64,000 bases of DNA from Pseudomonas fluorescens (GTDB taxonomy: Bacteria > Pseudomonadota > Gammaproteobacteria > Pseudomonadales > Pseudomonadaceae): assembly GCF_902498065.1 (NCBI RefSeq), contig NZ_CABVIR010000001.1:434001-498000 (forward strand), read 5' to 3'. Below are positions 34,840 to 43,510 of the stretch, one piece after another (the stretch's first letter is position 1; the number at the start of each line of letters is the position of its first letter). The translations under genes and the position numbers were made by a program. Under the pieces are notes generated by a model, which saw only the letters and a list, made by a program, of their open reading frames with translations, was not told where the DNA came from and searched no databases.

Positions 34840-34910
34840 GGGGCCAAGCCTCTTCAAATAGGGAATGACACACAGTCTATCGAGCCTTTGCCCGCTCGCC
34901 CGCCACCCTT

Positions 34911-34926
34911 TGTATTGCAGTGTATC
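34911..34926 (+). promoter_or_regulatory. TGTATT-N4-TGTATC direct repeat (box 1)
   Basis: Half-sites at 34911 and 34921 have a 10-base period, one helical turn, the usual spacing for tandem OmpR-type response regulators. The site is 72 bases upstream of the response regulator start and fits autoregulation. Confidence 0.55.
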
Positions 34927-34978
34927 TGCTGTGTCGAGGGATACACATGGACTTAAAAACCCGGGATTTCAGGGGTTT

Positions 34979-34994
34979 TGTATCGCTGTGTATC
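34979..34994 (+). promoter_or_regulatory. TGTATC-N4-TGTATC direct repeat (box 2)
   Basis: A second pair of TGTATC half-sites with the same 10-base period lies between the response regulator and the divergent DUF2790 gene. The 306-base gap also has a GATACA half-site near 34940 and otherwise no gene. Confidence 0.55.
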
Positions 34995-35145
34995 GGCAGG
35001 CCCCTTTGATACGTACCGATTTACACGCGCCGCTTCTCGACACAGACGAGATACCTCAGGGCCTTCTAATAGGTTCCATCGAGGCACACCCAACCGCCTC
35101 GGCTCCATTGAACGATCTACCCATTGAAGCCTTGAGGAAACCGCC

Positions 35146-35406
35146 ATGAACACTAAAGCCATCTACGCCGCTTGTCTGTTTGCCGCACTGAATATCTGCA
35201 CCTTGTCGGCTCGTGCCGAAGCAGACGTCACCGCTAAAACCTACTCCTACGGCACGCACCTGGACATCAAGAAAGTGGTGTCGCTGAAACAGGACGCCTC
35301 GAATTCCTGCGGGATTGTCGATGCCCAGCTGACTTACCTGGATTCCCAGAACAAAACCCAGGTCCTGGACTACCGCAAATTTGCTGACTGCGACTCAGAC
35401 AACTGA
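35146..35406 (+). CDS. DUF2790 family small exported protein
   Basis: This 86-residue protein has a signal peptide (AIYAACLFAALNICTLSARA) and a mature DUF2790 domain (YSYGTHLDIKKVVSL, two Cys in SCGIVDAQLTYLDS and ADCDSDN). DUF2790 proteins are small periplasmic Pseudomonas proteins, often metal- or stress-responsive; function is unknown. It is first in a likely operon with the small protein at 35455. Confidence 0.8.
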   Translation: MNTKAIYAACLFAALNICTLSARAEADVTAKTYSYGTHLDIKKVVSLKQDASNSCGIVDAQLTYLDSQNKTQVLDYRKFADCDSDN

Positions 35407-35454
35407 GTCCTTCGCTGACCGATTGCCAATCCCCTTCGCAACAGGAAAAACACC

Positions 35455-35709
35455 ATGAACAACGTAACCCGCTTTTTGACCGCCACTGCCTTCGCCCTTG
35501 CCGGCGCTGCCGCCCACGCCAACGCCGCCGTTGAACAAAGCACCTGCGGCAGCAGCACCTGTTTCCAGCTGACCCCGGTGAACGAGCAGGGCGTCAATGA
35601 CTTGCTGGTACAGGACGGTTCCAGTCGCACGCCGCAAGGTCAGATGGTTGCCGAGAACGGTAGCAGCCGCACACCACAGGGTCAGTTGCTGGATGAGCAG
35701 ACGGCCTGA
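35455..35709 (+). CDS. small secreted protein with a duplicated GSSRTPQGQ repeat
   Basis: This 84-residue protein has a signal peptide ending at NAAVE, a CGSSTC pair, and a C-terminal tandem repeat: DGSSRTPQGQMVAE and NGSSRTPQGQLLDE, 14 residues each. I do not recognise the family. It lies between DUF2790 and the DipZ-like gene, all on one strand and probably co-regulated. A periplasmic redox or copper-related role is only contextual. Confidence 0.6.
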   Translation: MNNVTRFLTATAFALAGAAAHANAAVEQSTCGSSTCFQLTPVNEQGVNDLLVQDGSSRTPQGQMVAENGSSRTPQGQLLDEQTA

Positions 35710-35746
35710 AGCCGGACAGTATTTCAGTAGTCACCCCCTGATCCAA

Positions 35747-35837
35747 TGTGGGAGCGGACTTGCCCGCGATGACGGACTGTCAGTCGACATCAACGTTGAA
35801 TGTACCGGCCTCATCGCGGGCAAGCCCGCTCCCACAG
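35747..35837. repeat. REPIN (GGGAGCGGGCTTGCCCGCGA type)
   Basis: Arms TGTGGGAGCGGACTTGCCCG and the complement ending GCTCCCACAG enclose about 45 bases between the small protein gene and the DipZ-like gene. Confidence 0.85.
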
Positions 35838-35882
35838 GTTATGTGTGGTGCGCCGCCCTCTATTATTTCCAAGGTGATCCCC

Positions 35883-37115
35883 ATGTTTCTCATCGCTTTC
35901 CTGGGCGGCATATTGACCGTCCTCAGCCCTTGCATCCTCCCGGTCGTGCCATTTCTGTTCGCCGGCGTTGACCGTACTCGCTCGTCGATCCTGCTCACCC
36001 TCGGCGGCATGGTCCTGACCTTCGCCCTGGTTTCCAGTCTGGCCGTGGTCAGCAGTGAATGGGTGGTGCAAGCCAACAACACCGGTCGTCACGTGGCCCT
36101 GATCGTCATGGCGCTGTTCGCCCTGTCGCTGATTTCCGCGCGGGTCGGCGGCTGGCTGGCACGCCCGTTCGTTCTGTTGGGCAATCGCCTCGACCCCGAC
36201 ACCCGCAAAATGTCCGGCCCGCTGGGTTCAGTGATGATCGGCGTCGCTACCGGTCTGCTCTGGGCGCCGTGCGCCGGGCCGATCCTCGGGGTGATCCTCA
36301 CTGGCGCCATGCTGCAAGGTGCCAACGCCCAAACCAGTCTGTTGCTGGTGGCCTACGGCCTGGGCAGCGCATTGTCCCTGGGCACCTTGATCTTCGCTGG
36401 TCGCGGCCTGGTCAATCGCTTGAAAGCGTCGATCCCTGTCACGGGCTGGTTGCGTCGTGGGGCCGGTGTTGCGGTGCTGGCGGCTGCTGCGGTGATTTCC
36501 ACCGGCGCCGACAAGACCCTGCTGGCCGGTACTTCTTCGGAAGGTGTCAGCAGCCTCGAGAAAGGCGTGTTGGAAAGCGTCCCGAAAGTGGTCGATTTCC
36601 TGGTCAGCAAAGTCAAGGCCGATTCGAGCCTGGACAATGCTCAAGGTCCGATGCCATCGCTGTCCGGCGCCGTCGAATGGATCAACTCGCCAGCACTGAC
36701 CAATGACTCGCTCAAAGGCAAAGTGGTGCTGGTGGACTTCTGGACCTACGACTGCATCAACTGCCAGCACACCCTGCCTTACGTGAAGGACTGGGCGAAG
36801 AAATACGAGAAGGATGGCTTGGTGGTGATCGGCGTCCACACCCCTGAGTACGGCTTCGAACGCATCATTGGCAACGTCAAGGATCAGGTGAAGAAGCTCG
36901 GCATCACCTACCCGGTGGCCATCGACAACAACTACACGATCTGGCGCAACTTTGAAAACCAGTACTGGCCCGCTCACTACCTGATCGACGCCAAGGGTCA
37001 GGTGCGTTACACCCACTTCGGTGAAGGCAGCTATGACACGCAGGAGAAGGTGATTCAGCAACTGCTGGAAGAGGCCAAGGCAGACGCCAAGGCCGCCACC
37101 GCACCCGCGGTGTAA
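35883..37115 (+). CDS. DipZ-like cytochrome c biogenesis/thioredoxin fusion
   Basis: From the ATG at 35883 (AAGGTGAT upstream) the protein has 410 residues. The N-terminal CcdA/DsbD-type membrane domain has the paired Cys motifs LSPCILPVVPF and LLWAPCAGPILG. The C-terminal periplasmic thioredoxin-like domain has the active site CINC in WTYDCINCQHTLPYVKD. Such proteins carry electrons from cytoplasmic thioredoxin to periplasmic disulfides. Its neighbours suggest control by the divergent two-component system. Confidence 0.9.
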   Translation: MFLIAFLGGILTVLSPCILPVVPFLFAGVDRTRSSILLTLGGMVLTFALVSSLAVVSSEWVVQANNTGRHVALIVMALFALSLISARVGGWLARPFVLLGNRLDPDTRKMSGPLGSVMIGVATGLLWAPCAGPILGVILTGAMLQGANAQTSLLLVAYGLGSALSLGTLIFAGRGLVNRLKASIPVTGWLRRGAGVAVLAAAAVISTGADKTLLAGTSSEGVSSLEKGVLESVPKVVDFLVSKVKADSSLDNAQGPMPSLSGAVEWINSPALTNDSLKGKVVLVDFWTYDCINCQHTLPYVKDWAKKYEKDGLVVIGVHTPEYGFERIIGNVKDQVKKLGITYPVAIDNNYTIWRNFENQYWPAHYLIDAKGQVRYTHFGEGSYDTQEKVIQQLLEEAKADAKAATAPAV

Positions 37116-37132
37116 ACCTGAACATCAATGGC

Positions 37133-37594
37133 TCACAGGTCTCGCACCATGAGCCATTGTTCTTTGTCCCAGGCCCGAAATGAGTCCAGCACCGTCCAGC
37201 CACGCTTGGCGTAGTAGTCGCGTTTATCCTGGGTGTGCAGATAAATCCTCTTCACACCGCTGGCCCTCGCTTCCTCGCAGATACCCTCGATCAATCGCTC
37301 CGCCAGACCCTTCCCGCGCGCTTCAGGTGTGATGAAGACGCAGGCCAGCCACGGACCCAGATCCGGGCGATGGGCCAGATCCGCTTTGGCCAACGCTGCG
37401 CCACCTTTCAATTGATCCCCCTCCAGCGCAATCAGGCATTTCCAGTGGCCGTTCAGTTGGCCCTCTGCAAACTCCTGTTGCCAGTCGGGCAGGGGTTGGT
37501 CGACGTATTCGTAGTGAAATTGCCGATGGAGCCAGGCGGCGAAAGTGTCGCTGTGCTGCGGGTGGGCGGCGAGCCAGTCCAGTTGGGGTGTCAT
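37133..37594 (-). CDS. GNAT family N-acetyltransferase
   Basis: This 153-residue protein has the GNAT acetyl-CoA motif in ACVFITPEARGKGLAERLIE (VxPxxRGxGxG/A) and the C-terminal YLHTQDKRDYYAKRGW. It is a cytoplasmic acetyltransferase of unknown substrate. It stands alone, convergent with the DipZ-like gene and tandem with an AraC gene. Confidence 0.85.
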   Translation of the reverse strand: MTPQLDWLAAHPQHSDTFAAWLHRQFHYEYVDQPLPDWQQEFAEGQLNGHWKCLIALEGDQLKGGAALAKADLAHRPDLGPWLACVFITPEARGKGLAERLIEGICEEARASGVKRIYLHTQDKRDYYAKRGWTVLDSFRAWDKEQWLMVRDL

Positions 37595-37635
37595 GGTTGA
37601 ATCCTTTCAAAAGTCGGTGGCCCATAAGAGCCGAT

Positions 37636-38625
37636 TCACGACGTCCCGGCAATCCCGAGGTGGCTCCGCGAAGCCGTCTGACCTCGTCGCCATGCCGCGG
37701 GCGGCGCGCCGAACTCACGACGAAATGCTCGGCTGAAGGCCGTGTCGGTCTGGTAGCCGACCTCTTCGGCGATGCGCAACAGTGAGCTGTTACTGCTGCG
37801 TAACAGGTTCGCCGCCAGCAGCATCCGCCATTGCGTCAGGTACTGCATCGGCGAAATGCCCACCAATTGTTGAAAGCGTTCGGCCAACACCGATCTTGAC
37901 GTGCCGGCGGTGCGCGCCAGTTCATCCAGTGTCCAGGCATGACAGGGTTTTTTGTGCAACGCGTTGAGGGCGGCGCCAACGATCCGGTCACCCACGCCCG
38001 CCAGCCATCCCGTTCGTCCTTCGCCCTGTTCATGCATGTACAGGCGCAGCACCTCGATGAACAGCACCTCGGCCAGTTTGGCCAGAACCCCTTCGCCGCC
38101 GGGCCTCGGCGAGCGTGCTTCAGTCAGTGCGTAACGAACCGACGATTCCAGCCACATGCCGGCATTCGAGCCGCGCACATTGACCCGCACCACGGCCGGC
38201 AACCCGGTCAGCAACATGCCCGCCAATCGCGTGTCGCACGCCAGATAGCCGCACACCAGCCGCGTGACTGTGCCGCCACCGCCGTAGCTCAACTGTCGCG
38301 GACGCCGTGACAGCACCACGTCCAGCCGCGCACCTGTTGCCGGTTTGAGGCCGGGTGCCGAGGCCATGCGGTGCGCGTCTCCCTGAGGGAACACCACTAC
38401 ATCACCGGCCGTTAGAAGAAGGGGCGGATCATCGCCGAGTTCGACGTAACACTCGCCTTCGGTGATCAAATGAAAGATCACCACGCGTTCGGCGCCGGGC
38501 TCCAGGAACGGTGCTGCCGTATCGGCGCTCGGCGACTGGTAGCACCAGGGCGCGGAGAACCTGGCGTTGATGAAAATCGCGCCGACCAGGCGGACGACGC
38601 GCAGGGTCTGGGACAGGGCGTCCAT
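37636..38625 (-). CDS. AraC family transcriptional regulator with cupin domain
   Basis: The ATG at 38625 gives 329 residues. The N-terminal half is a cupin-type sensor domain (FHLITEGECYVEL, GDVVVFPQGDAHRM). The C-terminal half is an AraC helix-turn-helix pair (WTLDELARTAGTSRSVLAER, LLRIAEEVGYQTDTAFSRAF). It is divergent from the DUF4242 gene and may regulate it and the methyltransferase behind it. Confidence 0.85.
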   Translation of the reverse strand: MDALSQTLRVVRLVGAIFINARFSAPWCYQSPSADTAAPFLEPGAERVVIFHLITEGECYVELGDDPPLLLTAGDVVVFPQGDAHRMASAPGLKPATGARLDVVLSRRPRQLSYGGGGTVTRLVCGYLACDTRLAGMLLTGLPAVVRVNVRGSNAGMWLESSVRYALTEARSPRPGGEGVLAKLAEVLFIEVLRLYMHEQGEGRTGWLAGVGDRIVGAALNALHKKPCHAWTLDELARTAGTSRSVLAERFQQLVGISPMQYLTQWRMLLAANLLRSSNSSLLRIAEEVGYQTDTAFSRAFRREFGAPPAAWRRGQTASRSHLGIAGTS

Positions 38626-38807
38626 GGTGGTTTTCCCCTGTGGGCGGGCAGCTTTTGATTGTGAGCCTGTCGCGGCGCAACGCAAAACCTCCGGACGATC
38701 GGACAGTGTTGGCCGACGATCGGGCAGGACGCCCCCGGCCAGCAGCGCGATAGTGGTCACACAGGGTCTGCCGACCCTGTCATCAATAACAAGAATGAGA
38801 GGTTGCC

Positions 38808-39077
38808 ATGCCGAAGTTCGTCATTGAACGCGAGATTCCGGGTGCTGGAACACTGTCAGAAAGGGATTTGAAAGCGGCTTCGCAAAAGTCCTGCAGGGCG
38901 TTGCGCGACTTGCCGGAGGTGCAGTGGCAGCAGAGTTATGTCACCGGTGACAAGCTCTACTGCGTGTACATCTCGCCCAACGAAGAGTTGATCAGGGAAC
39001 ACGCCAGGCAGAGCGGTTTTCCGGCCAACCGCATTTCCCAGGTCATGACCGTCATCGACCCCACTACGGCAGAATAA
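38808..39077 (+). CDS. DUF4242 family protein (nickel-binding SCO4226-like)
   Basis: This 89-residue protein matches DUF4242: PKFVIEREIPGAG, SYVTGDKLYCVYISPNEELI and FPANRISQVMTVIDPTTAE. A Streptomyces member binds nickel. The gene is divergent from an AraC regulator and precedes a methyltransferase by 35 bases, probably as an operon. Cytoplasmic ferredoxin-like fold is expected. Confidence 0.8.
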   Translation: MPKFVIEREIPGAGTLSERDLKAASQKSCRALRDLPEVQWQQSYVTGDKLYCVYISPNEELIREHARQSGFPANRISQVMTVIDPTTAE

Positions 39078-39112
39078 GCCGGGGGCGTTTGAACTCGTAA
39101 CGGAGCGATCGA

Positions 39113-39925
39113 ATGAGTACTCCCATTGATCTCACTGCCTTGAAAAACCGTCAGATGGCCGCCTGGGCCAGTGGCGACTATGCCGTGATCGGCACCACGT
39201 TGCAGATTGTCGGCGAGCAGCTTGCCGAAGCCTGCGACCTGCTATGCGATGAGCGTGTGCTGGACGTCGCCGCCGGCAACGGCAACGCGACACTGGCGGC
39301 CGCGCGCCGCGGTAGCCACGTCACGTCCACCGACTATGTCGCCGCGCTGCTTGAGCGCGGTGAAGACCGGGCCAGGGCGGAACGCCTGGAGGTGACCTTC
39401 CAAGTGGCGGACGCCGAGGCGCTGCCGTTCGAGGACGGCAGTTTCGATGCCGTGCTGTCGACCTTCGGCGTGATGTTCGCACCGGACCAGTCCAAAGCCG
39501 CCGCCGAGCTGGCGCGGGTCTGCCGTCCTGGGGGCCGGATCGGTCTCGCCAACTGGACGCCCGAAGGCTTTGTCGGCCAGATGTTCAAGACCCTGGGCCG
39601 GCACTTGCCGCCTCCGCCGGGGGCACAACCCCCGTCGAACTGGGGTTCCGAAGCGTGGCTGCATACGCACTTTGATGAGCGCGACTTTCTGCTTCAGGTG
39701 ACACGGCGGCTTTTTAACTTCCGCTACCGCTCGGCCGCACATTTCATCGACACGTTCCGCACCTGGTACGGCCCGGTCCACAAGGCGTTCGCGGCGCTGC
39801 CTCCCGAAGGCGCCCAGGCCCTTGAAAGTGATTTGACCGAGCTGATCAACCGCTTGAACCGGGCGGGTGAAAAGTCGCTGGTGGTGCCGAGTGAATACCT
39901 GGAAGTGGTGATCACAAGGCGCTGA
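39113..39925 (+). CDS. class I SAM-dependent methyltransferase
   Basis: This 270-residue protein has the SAM-binding motif VLDVAAGNGNATLAAARRG, the acidic STDYVAALLERG, and the post-motif VCRPGGRIGLANWTPEG, typical of the Methyltransf_11/25 families. The substrate is unknown. It follows DUF4242 after 35 bases and is likely co-transcribed with it. Confidence 0.8.
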   Translation: MSTPIDLTALKNRQMAAWASGDYAVIGTTLQIVGEQLAEACDLLCDERVLDVAAGNGNATLAAARRGSHVTSTDYVAALLERGEDRARAERLEVTFQVADAEALPFEDGSFDAVLSTFGVMFAPDQSKAAAELARVCRPGGRIGLANWTPEGFVGQMFKTLGRHLPPPPGAQPPSNWGSEAWLHTHFDERDFLLQVTRRLFNFRYRSAAHFIDTFRTWYGPVHKAFAALPPEGAQALESDLTELINRLNRAGEKSLVVPSEYLEVVITRR

Positions 39926-39942
39926 CTTTCCCACACAAAACC

Positions 39943-40044
39943 CTGTGGGAGCGAGACCGGCTTGCTCGCGATGGCGGTGAGTCAATCGACATCAATGTTG
40001 GCTATGACTCAGTCATCGCCGGCAAGCCGGTCTCGCTCCCACAG
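39943..40044. repeat. composite REPIN
   Basis: Arms carry GGGAGCGAGACCGGCTTGC, joining elements of two REP families. The left arm ends TCGCGAT and the right arm complement ends CGGCGAT. It lies between the convergent methyltransferase and universal stress protein genes. Confidence 0.8.
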
Positions 40045-40070
40045 TTTTCGTGCGTTTTCAACTGGCCTCG

Positions 40071-40997
40071 TTACTCATCCAGCCGCTCGGTGTACACCAC
40101 CCAGACACTGCAGGGCATTTTGTACAGCAAGTGCTCCACCGTGCTGCCGATCAACCTGCCCAGGCCGCGATGGCCGATCCGGCCCATGACGATCACGTCG
40201 ACGTCGTAGGCGTCGGCGTAGCGGGTCAGGACCTTCGCCGGGTTGCCCATGATCATGTGCCGTTGCTCCGGCGCGATGCCGTTGCGTTCGGCCAGTTCGT
40301 TGAAGGCGGCTTCCTGGTAGTCGAACAGGGTCCTGGCGGTGCTCGACGAGAAAAACGCCGAACCGTTGTCGAAGCCGAATTCATCGGCGCTGATGGATGA
40401 CAGGTCATAGGCGTAGACCACATCCAGCTCGGCATTACAGGCGCTCGCCAGTTTCGCCGCTTCGTGAAGAATGCGGTCGTTGAAGCTTTTGTAGTGATCA
40501 TCACGATGGAACGGGTCGACCGCCGCGACGATCTTGCGCGGCAACGCATGCACGGCATGGCTGACGAAATGCAACGGCACCGGGCATTCACGCAGCAAAT
40601 GCACGTCGAGTGGCGTGAACATCAGCCGCGAGAGCATCGAATGCGGCTCCAGCGCTTTGATCAGCACGTCCATCGGCTGCTCTTTCAGATGAATCAGGAT
40701 TTCCTCCAGCGGCCGATCGACCCACGCCACTTCGGTGGTGACGTGCACCCCGATCTTGCGCAAGGGCCGCGCCTGATCCTCAAGCCATTGGCGGTGTCGA
40801 TCGACATAGCCCAGGCGCATCTGCTCCAGCGCCTTTTCGTTGACCAGACTGGCGGTCGCCAGGCCTTCCAGGTAATCAAACGCAACGATGTGCAGCGCCG
40901 CGTCTTCAGCCTTGGCCAGCGCTGCGGCCCTGTCGAAGGCGGGGCTGTGTTCCATCAGGGGTGAGGCGACCAGCATGAAACGTGATTGCTCAGACAT
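40071..40997 (-). CDS. universal stress protein, tandem UspA domains
   Basis: From the ATG at 40997 (GGGAGG upstream) the protein has 308 residues in two UspA domains. The second ends with the ATP-binding motif GRIGHRGLGRLIGSTVEHLL followed by Cys-Ser-Val. Such E-family tandem proteins are induced by anaerobiosis and stress in Pseudomonas. It is monocistronic and cytoplasmic. Confidence 0.9.
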   Translation of the reverse strand: MSEQSRFMLVASPLMEHSPAFDRAAALAKAEDAALHIVAFDYLEGLATASLVNEKALEQMRLGYVDRHRQWLEDQARPLRKIGVHVTTEVAWVDRPLEEILIHLKEQPMDVLIKALEPHSMLSRLMFTPLDVHLLRECPVPLHFVSHAVHALPRKIVAAVDPFHRDDHYKSFNDRILHEAAKLASACNAELDVVYAYDLSSISADEFGFDNGSAFFSSSTARTLFDYQEAAFNELAERNGIAPEQRHMIMGNPAKVLTRYADAYDVDVIVMGRIGHRGLGRLIGSTVEHLLYKMPCSVWVVYTERLDE

Positions 40998-41215
40998 GAC
41001 AAACCTCCCGTGGGTAAACGAGCTTAGGCTCATTCGACAGGCATTCAATCCTTTAAGTATTGACCATGATCAACCTGCCGTCCGGCCAGGCGGGGCGAGA
41101 TGGCGTGATGAACGTGGCGAGCACGCTCTGAAACGAAATCCCGATCACAACGCGGCCCCCTTGTAGGCGCCCGGCAAGCCAGCTTCTACTAGGGGATTTG
41201 TTGTGTTTGTCTTGT

Positions 41216-41602
41216 TTAAACAACCTTGGCACCGCGTGCTTCCAGCAGCTCACGCAGCACGGAGCGATGGCAGTGCGCTTCATCCTCGCAATAGCAGCCG
41301 ACGGACAGTGAGGTTTGATGGGAGAGAGCCGCCAGCAGATCCAGCAAATGGCTGGGCGCCGGCTGATTCATTTCAGCCTTGAACTTGCGCTTGAAACCTT
41401 CCCAGGCTTTTTCGTCTGCCGCTGCCTTGGCCTCGGTCACTAATTCGGCACTGGGCGACAACAGCGGCTGCCACACATCATAAAAATCCCGACGGGCAAA
41501 GTCAGCCTTTGGCACGCCCCTGGGCGGGCGGCGTACCGTGCCTATCCGAAGGCCTTCATCGGGCAGGCGCGGTGAGCCGAGTCGCACGATATGAATGGGC
41601 AT
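41216..41602 (-). CDS. DUF488 family protein
   Basis: This 128-residue protein has the DUF488 landmarks RLGSPRLPDEGLRIGTVRRP, DFYDVWQPLLSPSAEL and a C-terminal GCYCEDEAHCHRSVL with clustered Cys/His. The family is widespread, with unknown function. It is 6 bases after phosphatidylcholine synthase in the same direction, so they probably share a transcript. A degenerate REP relic lies between it and the stress protein gene near 41162-41195. Confidence 0.8.
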   Translation of the reverse strand: MPIHIVRLGSPRLPDEGLRIGTVRRPPRGVPKADFARRDFYDVWQPLLSPSAELVTEAKAAADEKAWEGFKRKFKAEMNQPAPSHLLDLLAALSHQTSLSVGCYCEDEAHCHRSVLRELLEARGAKVV

Positions 41603-41608
41603 GGCGAC

Positions 41609-42367
41609 TTACGGGTGTCGCGAGCCGTCAAACCACTCCATTGCCGTGCGCCAGATGCAAATCCCCAGGAAATAGGCCGACATCAGCAACCAGAGCCCCA
41701 TCACCATCGGGTTGATCACCGGATGGTTGATCACCAGCGACAAGCTGCACAGCAGCCAGATAGCCGTCACGGCGATGTTGATCGGCATGAACTTGCGTAC
41801 GCGAAACGGGTGCAGGAATTTCATCCGGGTCACGGTCAGCACCGCCAGGCCGATGACGGTGAGCAGGGTGATCCACGGCGACGGGGCGATGATGTACAGG
41901 CACAGCGCAACCACGTTCCACGCGGCGGGGAAGCCCTGGAAGTAGTTGTCTTTGCTTTTCATGTTGACGTTGCAGAAGCAAAACAGCGACGAGACCAGGA
42001 TCAGCGACACGGTCAGCAGTAGCGTGTAGTCCGGCAACGGGATGTAACGATAGATAAACAGTGCCGGGATGAACACATACGTCAGGTAATCAATGACCAG
42101 GTCAAGGATCGAACCGTCGAAGCTCGGCAGCACCGATTGCACATTGACCTTGCGCGCCAGTGCGCCGTCGAGCCCGTCGACGATCAGTGCGACGCCCAGC
42201 CACAGCAGGCAATTGGTGGGCTGGTTTTCCAGCAGCGCGAGGGTGGCGAGGAAGGCTGTGACCACGCCAGTGGCGGTAAAACCATGGGCGCCCCATGCTT
42301 TGAGCCTGGCGATGTGTAGGGTGGATATCACGGGGGCGTTCTCCAGAAAGTGAAGCAAGCCAGTCAT
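41609..42367 (-). CDS. pcs: phosphatidylcholine synthase
   Basis: From the ATG at 42367 the protein has 252 residues and about seven hydrophobic helices. It carries an intact CDP-alcohol phosphatidyltransferase motif, VDGLDGALARKVNVQSVLP then GSILDLVIDY. With NMKSKDNYFQGFPAAWNVVA and the length, this fits Pcs, which makes phosphatidylcholine from CDP-diacylglycerol and choline. It acts at the inner membrane. DUF488 follows immediately. Confidence 0.85.
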   Translation of the reverse strand: MTGLLHFLENAPVISTLHIARLKAWGAHGFTATGVVTAFLATLALLENQPTNCLLWLGVALIVDGLDGALARKVNVQSVLPSFDGSILDLVIDYLTYVFIPALFIYRYIPLPDYTLLLTVSLILVSSLFCFCNVNMKSKDNYFQGFPAAWNVVALCLYIIAPSPWITLLTVIGLAVLTVTRMKFLHPFRVRKFMPINIAVTAIWLLCSLSLVINHPVINPMVMGLWLLMSAYFLGICIWRTAMEWFDGSRHP

Positions 42368-42550
42368 CACCCTCGTTGATCGAGAGCGGCGGCGAACCGG
42401 GTCGGGTTGCAGGTATCGACCGGAAATCCGGGAATAAGGTTCACCACTCGTGAATCTTAGCTGGGCCACCGAAAAATACTCTGGATTAATGCGGGTCCTG
42501 TTCGCTTGAGGAAATTCTTGTTCAGGCGACCAATGTATCTGATAGCCACA

Positions 42551-42588
42551 TCCCCCCGTAGGAGCCTGCAACCAGCGTCTACAGGGGG
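42551..42588. repeat. degenerate REP-like hairpin
   Basis: TCCCCC and GGGGGA arms flank a relic containing GTAGGAGC and TCTACAG, in the 332-base divergent gap between pcs and the DUF533 gene. No other structure was seen there apart from the presumed promoters. Confidence 0.5.
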
Positions 42589-42699
42589 AACGAGTGTGAG
42601 ACAGAATGGGCAACGAAGTCAGCCAAACGGTAATGGCGCAATGGCCTACGAGGACTATTGTTGCCTGACTGGATAACTCCCACCGATGAGGACGCCGTC

Positions 42700-43413
42700 A
42701 TGAACACCAGCGATTTGCTCGAACAACTCTTGCGTGCCGGCCAGGGCTCGATGACTCGGCAAAGTGGCGGCACACCTCAAGGCGGTATGGGCGGCGGACT
42801 CGGTGGGTTGCTCGGTGGTCTGCTGGGCGGCGGTGCCGGTGCAAACGCCGGTTTGGGCGGCTTGCTCGGTGGCTTGCTCGGCGGCGGATCTGCCGTGGGC
42901 GGCTCGACCCAGCATCGCTCGGGCGGAGGCACCAACTACGCGGCGTTGGCGTCCCTGGGGATGATGGCTTTTCAGGCGTATCAGGCCTGGCAACGCAGCC
43001 AGGCGACCGCGCCGCAACAGGCACCACGCACCGTGGATCTGCTCTCCGGCCCGGAAGTCGAGGACCACAGCCACGCGGTCCTTCGCGCGTTGATAGCGGC
43101 GGCGAAGGCCGATGGCCGGATCGACGACGCCGAGAAACACATGATCAGCACTGAAATCGGCCGCCACACCGATGACCCGCAACTGCAGCAATGGCTGGAT
43201 GATGAAGTCGCCCGGCCGCTGGATGCCGCGGATGTGGCGCAATCGGCGACGGACCCGGCGATGGCCGCGGAAATGTACCTGGCCAGCGTGATGCTGGTGG
43301 ACGATCAACAAGACGCCGAGCGCAGCTATCTGGATGAATTGGCGGCGGCGCTGAAGATTGATCCGCAGTTGCAGGTGCATCTGGAGCAGCAGGCCAAGGG
43401 TGGCGCGGCTTGA
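42700..43413 (+). CDS. DUF533/TerB-like tellurite resistance family protein (YebE-like)
   Basis: From the ATG at 42700 the protein has 237 residues. The N-terminal 70 residues are glycine-rich, with GLGGLLGGLLGGG repeated twice. The C-terminal TerB-like domain contains LIAAAKADGRIDDAEKHMIS and ASVMLVDDQQDAERSYLDEL, with acidic metal-binding positions. YebE proteins are envelope-stress associated in enterobacteria. The gene stands alone. Confidence 0.8.
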   Translation: MNTSDLLEQLLRAGQGSMTRQSGGTPQGGMGGGLGGLLGGLLGGGAGANAGLGGLLGGLLGGGSAVGGSTQHRSGGGTNYAALASLGMMAFQAYQAWQRSQATAPQQAPRTVDLLSGPEVEDHSHAVLRALIAAAKADGRIDDAEKHMISTEIGRHTDDPQLQQWLDDEVARPLDAADVAQSATDPAMAAEMYLASVMLVDDQQDAERSYLDELAAALKIDPQLQVHLEQQAKGGAA

Positions 43414-43414
43414 A

Positions 43415-43485
43415 TCGCCATCGCTGGCAAGCCAGCTCCTGCAATGGGTACACCCGTGACCTGTAGGAGCCGGCTTGCTGGCGAA
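43415..43485. repeat. pair of degenerate REP sequences
   Basis: ATCGCTGGCAAGCCAGCTCC and CTGTAGGAGCCGGCTTGCTG face each other with about 17 bases between, at the convergent end of the DUF533 and cupin genes. They can act as bidirectional terminators or are REP relics. Confidence 0.7.
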
Positions 43486-43510
43486 GCGCCCTGGAATCTT
43501 GCACCGAACT

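Noticed and set aside
25731..40044. CRISPR-like array from the repeated palindromes
   Set aside because: The repeats are scattered inverted REP pairs with no regular spacers and no cas genes.
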